The translations under genes and the position numbers were made by a program. A stretch of 33,584 bases of DNA from positions 1-33,584 of the forward strand of contig SYJG01000526.1 in the NCBI GenBank assembly GCA_005798445.1, written 5' to 3'. The DNA comes from Planctomyces sp. (GTDB lineage Bacteria; Planctomycetota; Planctomycetia; Planctomycetales; Planctomycetaceae). Position 1 is the first letter of the stretch. Each line of letters opens with the position of its first letter. Positions 16,148 to 24,088 of this stretch are shown in pieces. The notes under the pieces are model-generated. The model was given only the letters and a program-made list of their open reading frames with translations, was not told where the DNA came from and did no database searches.

Positions 16148-17197
16148 TTAGTGCTCCACCACAGCCTCCCACACGGTGAGACCGACGAGCAAAAACACGC
16201 CGACGATGCCGATCCAGACGCTGGCTTCGGTGAAGCGGAGTCGCTTGCGAATCCAGGTGTCGATGAACGGCCAGGCGAACATCACGAAGACGATGAAGCC
16301 GGTACTCAGCACGGCGAACGTGCCGGAGAACAGCTTCAGCCAGCGGAATGAAACGTAGAACCACCACTCCGGCTTGATGACTTCTGGCGTCGTCAGCGGG
16401 TCGGCCTGCGGGCCGAGCGTCACGGGCAGCACCGTCGCCAGCACGCTGAGCACGATCATCAGGATCAACCCGATGATGAGTTCCGTGTAGAAGTGGTCGG
16501 GGAAGAAATCGAAGTGCTGCGGCGTTTCGGGAGGCTCATTCTCGAAGCGGAACTCGGTCACCCCTTGCAGTCGCAGGATCGCGACGTGAATCCCGATCAG
16601 CAGAATCATCAGCCCCGGCAACACGGCCGCGTGCAGGATGAAGAACCGCGACAGCGTGTTGTCGTTGTACGACTCACCCGCCAGCAGCATCTTCTTCGCC
16701 AGCCCACCGACGAACGGAACCGTGTCGCAGATGTTCGCCGCTACGGTCGCTCCCCAAAAGCTGAGCTGCTCGAACACGAGGCTGCACCCCGTGAAGCCGA
16801 CGATCAGCGTACACATCAGCAAGCACATGCCGATCATCCAATTGATCTCGCGCGGCTGCCGATACGCGCCGGTGAAGTAAACACGCATCTGATGCAAGAT
16901 CACGGCCGCGATCATCAACGTCGCCGCCCACTTGTGCATCCCGCGGATGTACCAACCGAACGCCACCTGATTCGTGATCGCGTCGATCGACTGATACGCC
17001 GTCTGCGGAGACGGCTGGTAATAAAACGCGAGCAAGATCCCGGTCACGATCTGCACGACAAACAGATACGCTGGCGTCCCGCCCAGACAAAACCACCAAT
17101 GCCGCAAGTGCGACGGCACCGGCTCGTTGGTCAGTTCTTCCAACTGCACACCGCTGATGGGAAGCCGCTCAGCAAACCAGCGTTTGATCGCGTTCAT
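16148..17197 (-). CDS. Cytochrome b (b6 plus subunit IV fused) of a Rieske/cytochrome b complex
   Basis: 349 residues, about eight membrane helices. The four heme-b histidines are H88 and H102 (RGMHKWAATLMIAAVILHQM) and H189 and H204 (FFILHAAVLPGLMILLIGIH). C37 in HWWFCLGGTPAYLF is at the place of the cytochrome b6 cysteine that holds the extra heme c(i). The quinol-site PEWY motif appears as PEWWFY (276-281), in the part matching subunit IV. The protein takes electrons from quinol and passes them to the Rieske protein. It starts inside the Rieske stop (ATGA overlap), so the two form an operon; no cytochrome c1/f gene follows, but the octaheme cytochrome comes next on this strand. Confidence 0.93.
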   Translation of the reverse strand: MNAIKRWFAERLPISGVQLEELTNEPVPSHLRHWWFCLGGTPAYLFVVQIVTGILLAFYYQPSPQTAYQSIDAITNQVAFGWYIRGMHKWAATLMIAAVILHQMRVYFTGAYRQPREINWMIGMCLLMCTLIVGFTGCSLVFEQLSFWGATVAANICDTVPFVGGLAKKMLLAGESYNDNTLSRFFILHAAVLPGLMILLIGIHVAILRLQGVTEFRFENEPPETPQHFDFFPDHFYTELIIGLILMIVLSVLATVLPVTLGPQADPLTTPEVIKPEWWFYVSFRWLKLFSGTFAVLSTGFIVFVMFAWPFIDTWIRKRLRFTEASVWIGIVGVFLLVGLTVWEAVVEH

Positions 17198-17709
17198 ACC
17201 AGCGCCTCCATCGGCACTTCGATGAACAGCAGGCCGTTCTCAACCTTGAGCGGATACCTCGGCAGCGGCTTGTTGGAATCCTTCGGCGGCCCCGACGTCG
17301 GCTGCCCCTGTTTGTCGAACGCTCCGTTGTGGCACGGGCAAAAGAAGCGATCGTTGTTCGCCTCCCAATGCACCGCACATCCGAGGTGCGGGCACACGCT
17401 CGACAACGCAACAAAGTCCTCCGGCGTCCCTTTGTCCGCCAGCCGAGTCACCACAATCTTCTGCCCGGCCGGAGCCTCATAGGTCACGGACTCACCCACG
17501 GCGAAGCTGCCGAGGTCCGCCAGAAACTGCCACGTCCGCGACGCAGCCTTCGCCGGATAAAGAAAAAAACCAATCACCGTCCCGAACATGCCGTAGCCGA
17601 GTGTCAGTCCGAAGGCCATCGCAGCGGACGACAACTTTGCGACGAATGATCGCCGAGTTGGTTCAGCGAACGGAGAGTCGCAACCAGATTGGTTTCCGTG
17701 GGTGGTCAT
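17194..17709 (-). CDS. Rieske iron-sulfur protein
   Basis: 171 residues. A twin-arginine motif (TRRSFVAKLSSAAMAFGLTL, from residue 18) precedes one membrane segment (32-50). The [2Fe-2S] ligands are C106/H108 in CPHLGC and C124/H127 in CPCHNG; C111 and C126 form the usual disulfide. It carries electrons from quinol to a periplasmic acceptor, working with the cytochrome b encoded directly downstream. The start has no strong ribosome site. The 220-base gap to the divergent hydrolase gene contains the promoters for both. Confidence 0.93.
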   Translation of the reverse strand: MTTHGNQSGCDSPFAEPTRRSFVAKLSSAAMAFGLTLGYGMFGTVIGFFLYPAKAASRTWQFLADLGSFAVGESVTYEAPAGQKIVVTRLADKGTPEDFVALSSVCPHLGCAVHWEANNDRFFCPCHNGAFDKQGQPTSGPPKDSNKPLPRYPLKVENGLLFIEVPMEALV

Positions 17710-17930
17710 GTCTCACGCAAAGGCAGATCGTGTGCCGATCGACTCGTGATCCGACTCGGTCGCTTGCGCCGCAGAGAATGATCGAGCGTGGCCGAAGGAG
17801 ACGTCGAATTCGCGCGCCGACTTGTGTGCCGAATCGCTCATCTGTGCCGCGATCGCCCAGCGGGTGAGCCAACGACAGGCGATGAGCCATCTTGACATGA
17901 CCACGAAAAACAGCGCACAACCCGCTCACG

Positions 17931-18761
17931 ATGAGCCGATGCCCGCTGTTCGTGGTCGCACTGAGTTTGATCGCAATCGGTGGATGTGCGGCGAGTGGGC
18001 GGTTGTCGCCGCTCAAGCCCATCGAGCAGCGGTTGATCTATCCGCGTGGCGGTACTTCGGAATCGGAAGCCCCCGATGACGAAGCCCTCGATGCTCGCTT
18101 CACAGCGACAGACGGCGTGCGATTGCACGGCCGGTTCTACGACCACCCGGATCGCCGTGCCGTTGTGTTGTTTTGCCACGGCAACGCGGGCAACGTGGTG
18201 AATTGGTCCCGTGCGGCGAAAGAGTTGCGAGACCGACATGGTGTCGCCGTGTTGGTCTTTGATTATCGAGGCTACGGCCAAAGCGAAGGGACTCCCGACG
18301 AGCCTGGCATCCTGCGTGACGCTCGCGCCGCACGTCGGTGGCTGGCCGATGAAACCGAGGTCGCCGAGCAGGACATCCTCTTGATTGGCCGTTCGCTGGG
18401 CGGAGGAGTCGCGGTTGATCTCGCCGCGAATGACGGTGCTCGTGGGCTTGTCTTGATGAGCACGTTTTCGTCACTTCCCGACGTCGCGACTCATCACATG
18501 TCTTGGATGCTGCCCCACTGGAATATGACGCAGCGACTGGACTCGGCCGGAAAGATCGTCCGCTACAAAGGCCCGCTGCTTCAATCGCACGGCGATGCCG
18601 ACAACGTCGTTCCGATCGAGTCCGCTCGCAAGTTGTTCGACGCCGCGAACAAACCAAAACAGTTTTTCGTGATCCCACGAGGTGGCCACAACGATCCGAT
18701 AACGGACAACTTCCACGAGCAACTGGCGCAATTCCTCGACGACGTGCTGTCGCCAATCTGA
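17931..18761 (+). CDS. Alpha/beta hydrolase lipoprotein
   Basis: 276 residues. The lipoprotein signal is LSLIAIGGC with C19 as the lipidated residue, so the enzyme is tethered to a membrane outside the cytoplasm. The fold is of the Bem46-like serine hydrolase type: oxyanion stretch FCHGNAGN (81-88), DYRGYGQSEG, nucleophile S155 in GRSLGG, acid D224 in HGDADNVVP and H253 in PRGGHND. The substrate is unknown; esters or thioesters are likely. Transcribed away from the Rieske operon. Confidence 0.85.
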   Translation: MSRCPLFVVALSLIAIGGCAASGRLSPLKPIEQRLIYPRGGTSESEAPDDEALDARFTATDGVRLHGRFYDHPDRRAVVLFCHGNAGNVVNWSRAAKELRDRHGVAVLVFDYRGYGQSEGTPDEPGILRDARAARRWLADETEVAEQDILLIGRSLGGGVAVDLAANDGARGLVLMSTFSSLPDVATHHMSWMLPHWNMTQRLDSAGKIVRYKGPLLQSHGDADNVVPIESARKLFDAANKPKQFFVIPRGGHNDPITDNFHEQLAQFLDDVLSPI

Positions 18762-18794
18762 CCGCATGATGGTTGAGATCGTGGCTGCATCGGC

Positions 18795-18911
18795 ATGATC
18801 AAGTCCTGGTTCGTCGGCCACTCGTGGTGGCGTTCTGGCTTGGAAACGCTGACGCTCGGCGGCGGAGCGGCGCTGCTGGCCTATGCGACGGGTGTGTTGC
18901 TCAAGTCCTAG
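18795..18911 (+). pseudogene. VIT/CCC1 metal-transporter C-terminal remnant
   Basis: A 38-codon frame reads MIKSWFVGHSWWRSGLETLT followed by LGGGAALLAYATGVLLKS. This closely resembles the last helix of vacuolar-iron-transporter (VIT1/CCC1) family proteins, which are normally over 220 residues long. An in-frame stop lies six codons before the ATG and the hydrolase gene ends 33 bases upstream, so the rest of the transporter has been lost. It directly precedes a paired hairpin repeat. Confidence 0.6.
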
Positions 18912-18930
18912 TCGCTGTTTCAAGACCGTC

Positions 18931-19012
18931 GTAGGTCAGCCTTTCCAGGCTGACTCGATCAACAATCGGCGTGGTCTTGCCAATTCGCGTCAGGCTGGAA
19001 AGCCTGACCTAC
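18931..19012. repeat. Paired hairpins forming an inverted repeat
   Basis: Arm one (18931-18954) contains GTCAGCCT-TTCC-AGGCTGAC and arm two (18989-19012) GTCAGGCT-GGAA-AGCCTGAC. Each is a perfect 8-base-pair hairpin with a four-base loop, and the arms are also inverted copies of each other (22 of 24 positions). The two differences are paired changes that keep both stems intact. It lies between a plus-strand remnant and the end of a minus-strand gene, so it may also end transcription from both sides. Confidence 0.8.
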
Positions 19013-19035
19013 TGATGCGTCGTGGCGCGTGACGG

Positions 19036-20322
19036 CTACGTTTGCCACGACGCCGGCAAATCCCGTTTCGTGTCGAGCAGGATGTCGAGAATCGTCTGAC
19101 GATCCTCGGCCGACAAATGTCGGTACGTCGGCGATTGGTCTTTGCCGGTGAGTACGTCGTGCAGTTTGCGATAGGTGATCTGCTTCAACTCGGCTGGTAA
19201 GCCCTCGAACGCGGCGGAATAGATCAGATAGCTGCACGGGTATTGGAAGATTCGCGTTTGCAGGTTGAAGTCGCGCAGCGAGCGGCCACGTTTGTCTCGC
19301 GGGCCGCGAGCAGCGAATTGCTCGGCGAACCCGGACGTCCCTTGGACGCGATCCGTCAGCGGGGCTTCGTCGACGAATAGCAAGTGCTTGAGCACGAGGT
19401 CGGCGGAATGATCGAGTCGTCGCTGAATGCCTTCCGTACGCAGCGAGTTCGGGTCTTTATCGATCTTTCGCAGAATGTCTTCATCGCGGAGTGCGAGCTT
19501 GGCTTGGTAGCTGGCCAGCGTCAGTGCGTTGTGCGCAGGGGCCTGATGTTCGAAAACCAGAAACGCGACGATGTCGCTGTGCGGCGTGAGATATGGCTCG
19601 ACGTTGATGAGCTTTGAGAGATCGGTCACGTTGGCACCGGCGTCGGGATCGAAGGCTTCCGGATCGCGCGAATTCTTGGCAATCATGTTGCCCATGTGCC
19701 GCTGTTGGCCATGAGTACCGCTGACGTACCAGCCGCCCCAACGCTCCTTGAACGGGCTTTGCCACGTCGTGCGGTAGGTGCTGGTGCTCAGAATCGGATT
19801 GCCGCTGGAGTCGGGAAACACCGACCGGACCAAGTGCCCGGGGACTCCTTGAGTCACCGACGACGCATGACACAACGTGCAAGTGTCAGTGTGCCGGGTG
19901 AACTTTGGATGGTCGCTAACTTCTTGTTCCAGCGAATAGAAGACGGCTCCGAGTTGCGGATCGACGCCCGTGACTTCCACGACATCGCCGTTGACGCACC
20001 AGCCGATGTAAACGTCATCGTTGAAATAGATCGCTCGCGGCGTGCGCGGGTTGATGCGGCTGCGTTGAAAGCTCGTCTTTGAGAAGACGAGCATCTGCGA
20101 GGTCTCGGAAACATTCAGGGCCTTGAGCACCGACGCCAGATAGCCGCTCTTGTCGTCAAACGTCAGTTGGACTTCGTCGGCGTTGATTTGCTTTTGCAGC
20201 GCGCTGATCGGGTCGGCCAAGGGGGCTTTGAGATAATTGATCGGCTCATGTTCGATGTCGAACTGTGCGAAAGCGGACAGCGGAAGCACGGCGATGGCCA
20301 AAAACAGTGCGAATCGGAACAT
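19036..20322 (-). CDS. Secreted monoheme c-type cytochrome-like protein, unknown role
   Basis: 428 residues with a clean signal peptide (MFRFALFLAIAVLPLSAFAQ). One heme site, CTLCH (148-152), lies in HTDTCTLCHASSVTQGVPGH. The rest is not repetitive and I recognise no catalytic domain; the stretch RAIYFNDDVYIGWCVNGDVV suggests a compact beta structure before the heme site. Similar proteins occur in planctomycetes as uncharacterised cytochromes. It probably transfers electrons in the periplasm. It is alone, with a hairpin repeat after its stop and no visible ribosome site. Confidence 0.75.
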   Translation of the reverse strand: MFRFALFLAIAVLPLSAFAQFDIEHEPINYLKAPLADPISALQKQINADEVQLTFDDKSGYLASVLKALNVSETSQMLVFSKTSFQRSRINPRTPRAIYFNDDVYIGWCVNGDVVEVTGVDPQLGAVFYSLEQEVSDHPKFTRHTDTCTLCHASSVTQGVPGHLVRSVFPDSSGNPILSTSTYRTTWQSPFKERWGGWYVSGTHGQQRHMGNMIAKNSRDPEAFDPDAGANVTDLSKLINVEPYLTPHSDIVAFLVFEHQAPAHNALTLASYQAKLALRDEDILRKIDKDPNSLRTEGIQRRLDHSADLVLKHLLFVDEAPLTDRVQGTSGFAEQFAARGPRDKRGRSLRDFNLQTRIFQYPCSYLIYSAAFEGLPAELKQITYRKLHDVLTGKDQSPTYRHLSAEDRQTILDILLDTKRDLPASWQT

Positions 20323-20408
20323 GTCGGTGGGCTTTCGATGGCGGGAAATTGTTTCGCAGCCTGAAAAGCAAACTGCATGCCGCCAAACATTGAGGATTCG
20401 GAGAACGG

Positions 20409-20825
20409 TTAGGAACTCACCGTCTCAGCGCGCGGGGTCAATTCCAGCCAATGTTCGTGGGCGTCGAAGGTGAGCCGGAAGAATTCAAACAGGCCGCGAG
20501 TTCCAAGTACGGCGTAGGACATCGGGTGATCCACGAAGCCAACTTTTGTGTTCCATCGAAAAGTTTCTGGAAACCGACGCAATTCGAGAGTCACCTCGCA
20601 CGGCCAGTACTGACATTGGCCGCCGACGGCAGTCGTGACAGTTCGCGTGGGCTGGCCGATCAAATCAAGCCCCAACCTGATCGCTGTTGAGTTTGGGAAG
20701 AGGCTGACATCCGATCCTGTATCCACGAGCGCGTCGAACAAGACCGACCGGCCACTCGAAATCACAACATTGACAGAAACAATTGGCCGAAGCTTGCCGT
20801 CACGAAGTGAGGTCGGGAAACGCAT
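20409..20825 (-). CDS. Retropepsin-like aspartic protease
   Basis: 138 residues, one retropepsin-sized domain. The active-site motif is LVDTGSDVSLFP (residues 33-44) and the second conserved patch near the end is YAVLGTRGLFEFFRLTF, the usual GxxGL-type element. Active enzymes of this fold are dimers. It follows the small gene at 20829-21053 with a three-base gap and has GGGAGG ten bases before ATG 20825, so the two are co-transcribed. No signal peptide; the target is unknown. Confidence 0.8.
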   Translation of the reverse strand: MRFPTSLRDGKLRPIVSVNVVISSGRSVLFDALVDTGSDVSLFPNSTAIRLGLDLIGQPTRTVTTAVGGQCQYWPCEVTLELRRFPETFRWNTKVGFVDHPMSYAVLGTRGLFEFFRLTFDAHEHWLELTPRAETVSS

Positions 20826-20828
20826 GAA

Positions 20829-21053
20829 TCATAAGCCTCCCACGATCTCGATGTCGGCCGGTAAAATGTGGTGGAAGTAAATTAAGCGTCCTGCTTCATA
20901 CGCCGCATCCGTGGCCGGCATGAGCTTGTCGAGATCAGCATCGTGAGCCAGCACCACTCGGGCTTCACAATCCCAGGCAATCCATTCGCCTTCGTACTGG
21001 TCGTCGATCTCTGGAGGAATGTCGCTGGGCTGAGTGTCGCGCGGATCAAACAT
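20829..21053 (-). CDS. Small DUF5678-like protein paired with the protease
   Basis: 74 residues: MFDPRDTQPSDIPPEIDDQY and then EGEWIAWDCEARVVLAHDAD, with a typical ending HHILPADIEIVGG. The pattern W(I/V)AW followed by V(L/I)AHDADL and a C-terminal IP-type strand is that of DUF5678-like proteins, which are often encoded next to retropepsin-like proteases. AAGGA eight bases before ATG 21053 decides this start over the longer frame to 21128. The function is unknown. Confidence 0.75.
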   Translation of the reverse strand: MFDPRDTQPSDIPPEIDDQYEGEWIAWDCEARVVLAHDADLDKLMPATDAAYEAGRLIYFHHILPADIEIVGGL

Positions 21054-21124
21054 GACAGATTTCCTTTGAGAGGCCAGTTCGGTTTCAGTATATCCCAGTA
21101 CCAATTCGAAATTGAATCGCGATT

Positions 21125-22249
21125 TCAATGCCTCTCTGGCAGCGTGATGACGATTTCTGTTCCCCCTGTTCCTGAGTCGCTCACTGTGATCTGTCCGCCG
21201 TGTTCGTCGATGATCCGTTTGCTGATCGCCATACCGAGGCCGGTGCCGGTTGGTTTCGTCGTGAAGAACGGCTCGAAGATTTTCGCACGCTGTTCAGGAG
21301 TCATGCCGGGGCCGTTGTCGGCGAGGGAAAGTTGCAAGGCCGGGTGGCCATCGAGATTGATCGGTTTCCAAGTGACCTCGATTCGCACTGGATCAGCGCA
21401 CGCGGCCAGCGAGTTCTCGAAGATGTTGCGGAAGACCTGTTCGAGGCGACTGGCATCGACCGAACAACGCGGTGATGTCTCGGACTTCGGCAGATTGAAC
21501 GAGACGTGACGACCTTGTCGGGACCAAACCAGGTTATCCCAAGTCTCTTCGAGCACATCGCGGAGGTTATGTTCGGCTCGTTGCAGTTTGATCGGAGCGG
21601 CGTAGTTGCGGACTTCCTCAAACAGTTCATGCAGTTTCTTCTGGGCCTTCTGCACGCGCGCGACCAAGTCCAGCGAGTCCTGCTGACCTTGCAGATTGAG
21701 ACTGAGCATCTCCAAGCAGGCTTCGCCGCGCTGCAGCGCGTTACGGCTTTCGTGAACCAGTCCGGTCATCATCTGGCCGATGGCCGCGAGCCGTTCGGCT
21801 TGCAGCATGCGCGCGTTCGCGGCCTTCAGCGCGAGTTCCGCCTGCCGCTTCTCGGCCAGTTGCCGCAGGCGATTGCGGAGTGTGTCGGCATCGACCGGCT
21901 TGATGAGATAATCGGAAGCTCCATTGCGAAGCGCGGCAATCGCTCCGGTCAAATCCTCGTAACCAGTGACGACCACGATGGCCGCCTGCGGAGCGAGTTG
22001 TCGCAGTTGCGGCAGAAAAGTTTCCGAGTTGCCGTCCGGAAGTTTGCGGTCAAGCACAATCGCGAAGTACTCATCCCACCGTGCTTCTCGTTGTGCTTGG
22101 CTGAAAGTCTCGGCGGCCTGCACGCGGTAGCCGTCCATTTCGAGGATGTCGGTCAAGTTGCTGCGCGTGTCGGGGTCATCTTCCACGACGAGCAGCGACA
22201 GCGACCCCAAGACGTCGCGATCAGGAGTCTCGACCGTGTGTTGAGGCAT
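21125..22249 (-). CDS. REC-histidine kinase hybrid
   Basis: 374 residues. An N-terminal receiver domain (about 17-130, phospho-acceptor D67 in IVLDRKLPDG, K117 in LIKPVD) is followed by a coiled region, a HisKA domain with H166 in LVHESRNALQ, and a HATPase domain (NIFENSLAACA, DNGPGM, GTGLGMAISKRIIDEHGG). There is no membrane segment or classic sensor domain; phosphorylation of its receiver probably controls the kinase. It lies downstream of the double-receiver gene, separated by the repeat element 22291-22603, and belongs with the signalling cluster that includes the globin kinase and the NtrC-type activator. Confidence 0.9.
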   Translation of the reverse strand: MPQHTVETPDRDVLGSLSLLVVEDDPDTRSNLTDILEMDGYRVQAAETFSQAQREARWDEYFAIVLDRKLPDGNSETFLPQLRQLAPQAAIVVVTGYEDLTGAIAALRNGASDYLIKPVDADTLRNRLRQLAEKRQAELALKAANARMLQAERLAAIGQMMTGLVHESRNALQRGEACLEMLSLNLQGQQDSLDLVARVQKAQKKLHELFEEVRNYAAPIKLQRAEHNLRDVLEETWDNLVWSRQGRHVSFNLPKSETSPRCSVDASRLEQVFRNIFENSLAACADPVRIEVTWKPINLDGHPALQLSLADNGPGMTPEQRAKIFEPFFTTKPTGTGLGMAISKRIIDEHGGQITVSDSGTGGTEIVITLPERH

Positions 22250-22290
22250 GAAACAAATCCGGGGTGAGGGAGTTGCCGCGAGACAATTTC

Positions 22291-22603
22291 AAAAGTAACC
22301 CGAAGCGTGAGTTTTGAAGTTACGCTGTTTTCAGCCCCGAAGGGGGCGGAACTCGAAAGCCCAGGGCGAAACCCTGGGTTTCGAGCATTTGAGATTCGAA
22401 AAGCCCTGAAGGGGCGAGACTCATTTTGTCGCGCCCCTTCGGGGCTTATGGTCTTGAAACTGCCCGTTTCCCAGGGCTGCGCCCTGGGCTTTCGAGTCTC
22501 GCCCCCTTCGGGGCTAAGACCTGCGCAACTTCAAGAAGCGCGAGCGAGGGCGAATTCCACGCTGGATTGTCCGACGCCCTCGCTCACGCTTCGGGTTACT
22601 TTT
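22291..22603. repeat. 313-base palindromic element with perfect 21-base terminal inverted repeats
   Basis: The ends AAAAGTAACC...GCGTGAG (22291-22311) and its exact complement (22583-22603) match over 21 of 21 bases. Inside, further pairs match, including a near-perfect stretch of over 45 bases built from AGCCCCGAAGGGGGCG, ACTCGAAAGCCCAGGG and CCCTGGG, so the whole element can fold on itself. It fills the gap between two signalling genes, and its right end supplies the TAA stop (22596-22598) of the double-receiver gene. It looks like a non-autonomous mobile or REP-type element. Confidence 0.85.
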
Positions 22604-23351
22604 GTGGTCTCGTCCAGCGTTGCAGCGTATCCAGAAATTCGGCCATTTCGAGCGGCTTGTAGAAAAAGACGTCCACGCCGTGAAGCGAGTTGTGCTCCAG
22701 TCGGTCGGTCAATTCGTGGCGATATCCGGTCAGCAGCATGGTCCTCGAATGCGGGTGTCGGTTGTGAATGTCTTCCAAGAGTTTCAGGCCGTCGGCATCC
22801 GGGAGCCGCCAATCGACGAGCACGATGGGAAACTCCTGGCGATTCATTTGCTGAGCCGCTTCCTGGGCCGACTCCGCGATGGCGACTCGGAACGATCGCT
22901 CACGCAGGACATCGTACAGACTGGCACAGAAGTCGTGATCGTCATCCACGATCAGCAACAGCGGTTGCTCGGCCGCTTCGGAGATCAAGGGCAATAGCGC
23001 CGGGACATCCACCGGTTTGGGCAGGATGCGCCACACGCCGAGTTGTTCTGCTCGCTCGCGCGTCTCGGCGTCCGCGAAGCCGGTGATCAAGATCGCGACC
23101 GTGGACGGCGAGCGGCGTTTCAGCTCGCGATAGAGCTGCAGGCCATCCATGCCGGGCATTTTCAAATCGAGCAACACGATGTCGAACGCCTGTTCGTCCA
23201 GAGTGCGCAGCGCGGTCGAGGCATCGGGAGCGGTTCGCACGTCGTAGCCGATGTCGGACAAGATGTCCGCCAAATTGGCGCAGGTGTCGAGGTCATCGTC
23301 CACAACCAACAATCGAGCCGACCGTTGAGTCGTCGCAGGTGAGTTGTTCAT
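22596..23351 (-). CDS. Double-receiver (REC-REC) response regulator
   Basis: 251 residues with two complete receiver domains and no output domain. Domain one is about 12-125 (acid pair VVDDD, phospho-acceptor D62 in LLDLKMPGMDG, K112 in PKPVD). Domain two is about 131-247 (VDDDHD, D180 in LVDWRLPDADG, K in FYKPLE). Such proteins relay or sink phosphate between kinases. It sits between the REC-histidine kinase and the globin kinase/NtrC genes. The stop codon lies inside the repeat element's right end, so the C-terminus may have been trimmed, although the second domain is complete. A sigma-54-like site is at 23535-23549, about 185 bases before the start. Confidence 0.9.
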   Translation of the reverse strand: MNNSPATTQRSARLLVVDDDLDTCANLADILSDIGYDVRTAPDASTALRTLDEQAFDIVLLDLKMPGMDGLQLYRELKRRSPSTVAILITGFADAETRERAEQLGVWRILPKPVDVPALLPLISEAAEQPLLLIVDDDHDFCASLYDVLRERSFRVAIAESAQEAAQQMNRQEFPIVLVDWRLPDADGLKLLEDIHNRHPHSRTMLLTGYRHELTDRLEHNSLHGVDVFFYKPLEMAEFLDTLQRWTRPQK

Positions 23352-23815
23352 GGGAGGTCAATCCGGTTGGGCGAGCCGTCGGGGTGAGCATTGTGAACAC
23401 TCACAGACGTGATGATGACTCGCGAGGTGGGAGTAGAACTGAAGAGGGAGTGTCGAAGCAACGAACGCGGATGAGAGTCGGAGACAGGCAGGTCTGCCAG
23501 ATTTGGCAGTCGTAAGGAGGGTGGTCGCAACATCGCGAAGTCCGTGCCAATTCCAAATTGATGTTGAGCGAGACGTGTGCATGTCCGCTCGCAACGAGCG
23601 ATGTTGGCACAGAAATCACGGCAACGACATCCTCCTCAGACCAGAACGGCGTCATCTCGCGAGTCAGCTGGAGGTTCTTGGGGGATGGTGGCCGGTTTCA
23701 CGCGGTCATTTTTGTTGGCCAACAGTCAGCATACATCCCGCGCCGTTTGGCACATCAATGGTTTCTGAGTACCTTGCCCTTCCCTCATTGAAATGTTTGC
23801 ACGGCCAATATCTCC
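23352..23815. other. Non-coding spacer between divergent signalling genes
   Basis: About 460 bases with no convincing gene. It must hold the promoters for the double-receiver gene (minus) and for the small membrane protein/globin kinase pair (plus). Apart from the sigma-54-like site listed separately, I see no strong palindrome. TGGCCAACAGTCAGC at about 23716-23730 has the right GG/GC spacing on the plus strand but matches the consensus poorly. Confidence 0.5.
23535..23549 (-). promoter_or_regulatory. Possible sigma-54 promoter upstream of the double-receiver gene
   Basis: Minus-strand TGGCACGGACTTCGC differs from the consensus TGGCACG-N4-TTGC at one base and has GG and GC ten bases apart. 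The long distance (about 185 bases) to ATG 23351 lowers confidence. Confidence 0.35.
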
Positions 23816-24037
23816 ATGAAACAGCTCATTGATTTCACCATCCCCGGCGGCTTCACTTCTCCGTTGGCTCGAAAGAGCATGGCGATTGCTCCGCTAGCGT
23901 TTCTGTGCTTGCTCGGATTGATTCCGGGCTGGGAACGGCTGCTGGGCTTCTCAGGCTTTTCCGGGTTTTTCGGCCTCGCGTACATCATCGAGTTCTTTTC
24001 TCGGCGGGGAAACGGGATTCCACTCGTCAAGCGCTGA
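23816..24037 (+). CDS. Small membrane protein
   Basis: 73 residues. There is one long hydrophobic stretch, or two short helices (MAIAPLAFLCLLGLIPGWER and FSGFSGFFGLAYIIEFF), with a basic C-terminus, suggesting a small inner-membrane protein with GF-rich helices. It is just upstream of the globin kinase on the same strand, so a membrane partner or an unrelated small gene are both possible. No known family recognised. Confidence 0.55.
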   Translation: MKQLIDFTIPGGFTSPLARKSMAIAPLAFLCLLGLIPGWERLLGFSGFSGFFGLAYIIEFFSRRGNGIPLVKR

Positions 24038-24088
24038 GACATTCAGTGAATTCATCGCGAATTTGGCGAGCCAATGAAAGGGTGAGTT

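Noticed and set aside
17723..17737. Sigma-54 promoter for the Rieske gene (minus-strand CGGCACACGATCTGC)
   Set aside because: The GG/GC spacing fits, but it is only 14 bases before the start codon and three consensus bases differ; chance is likely.
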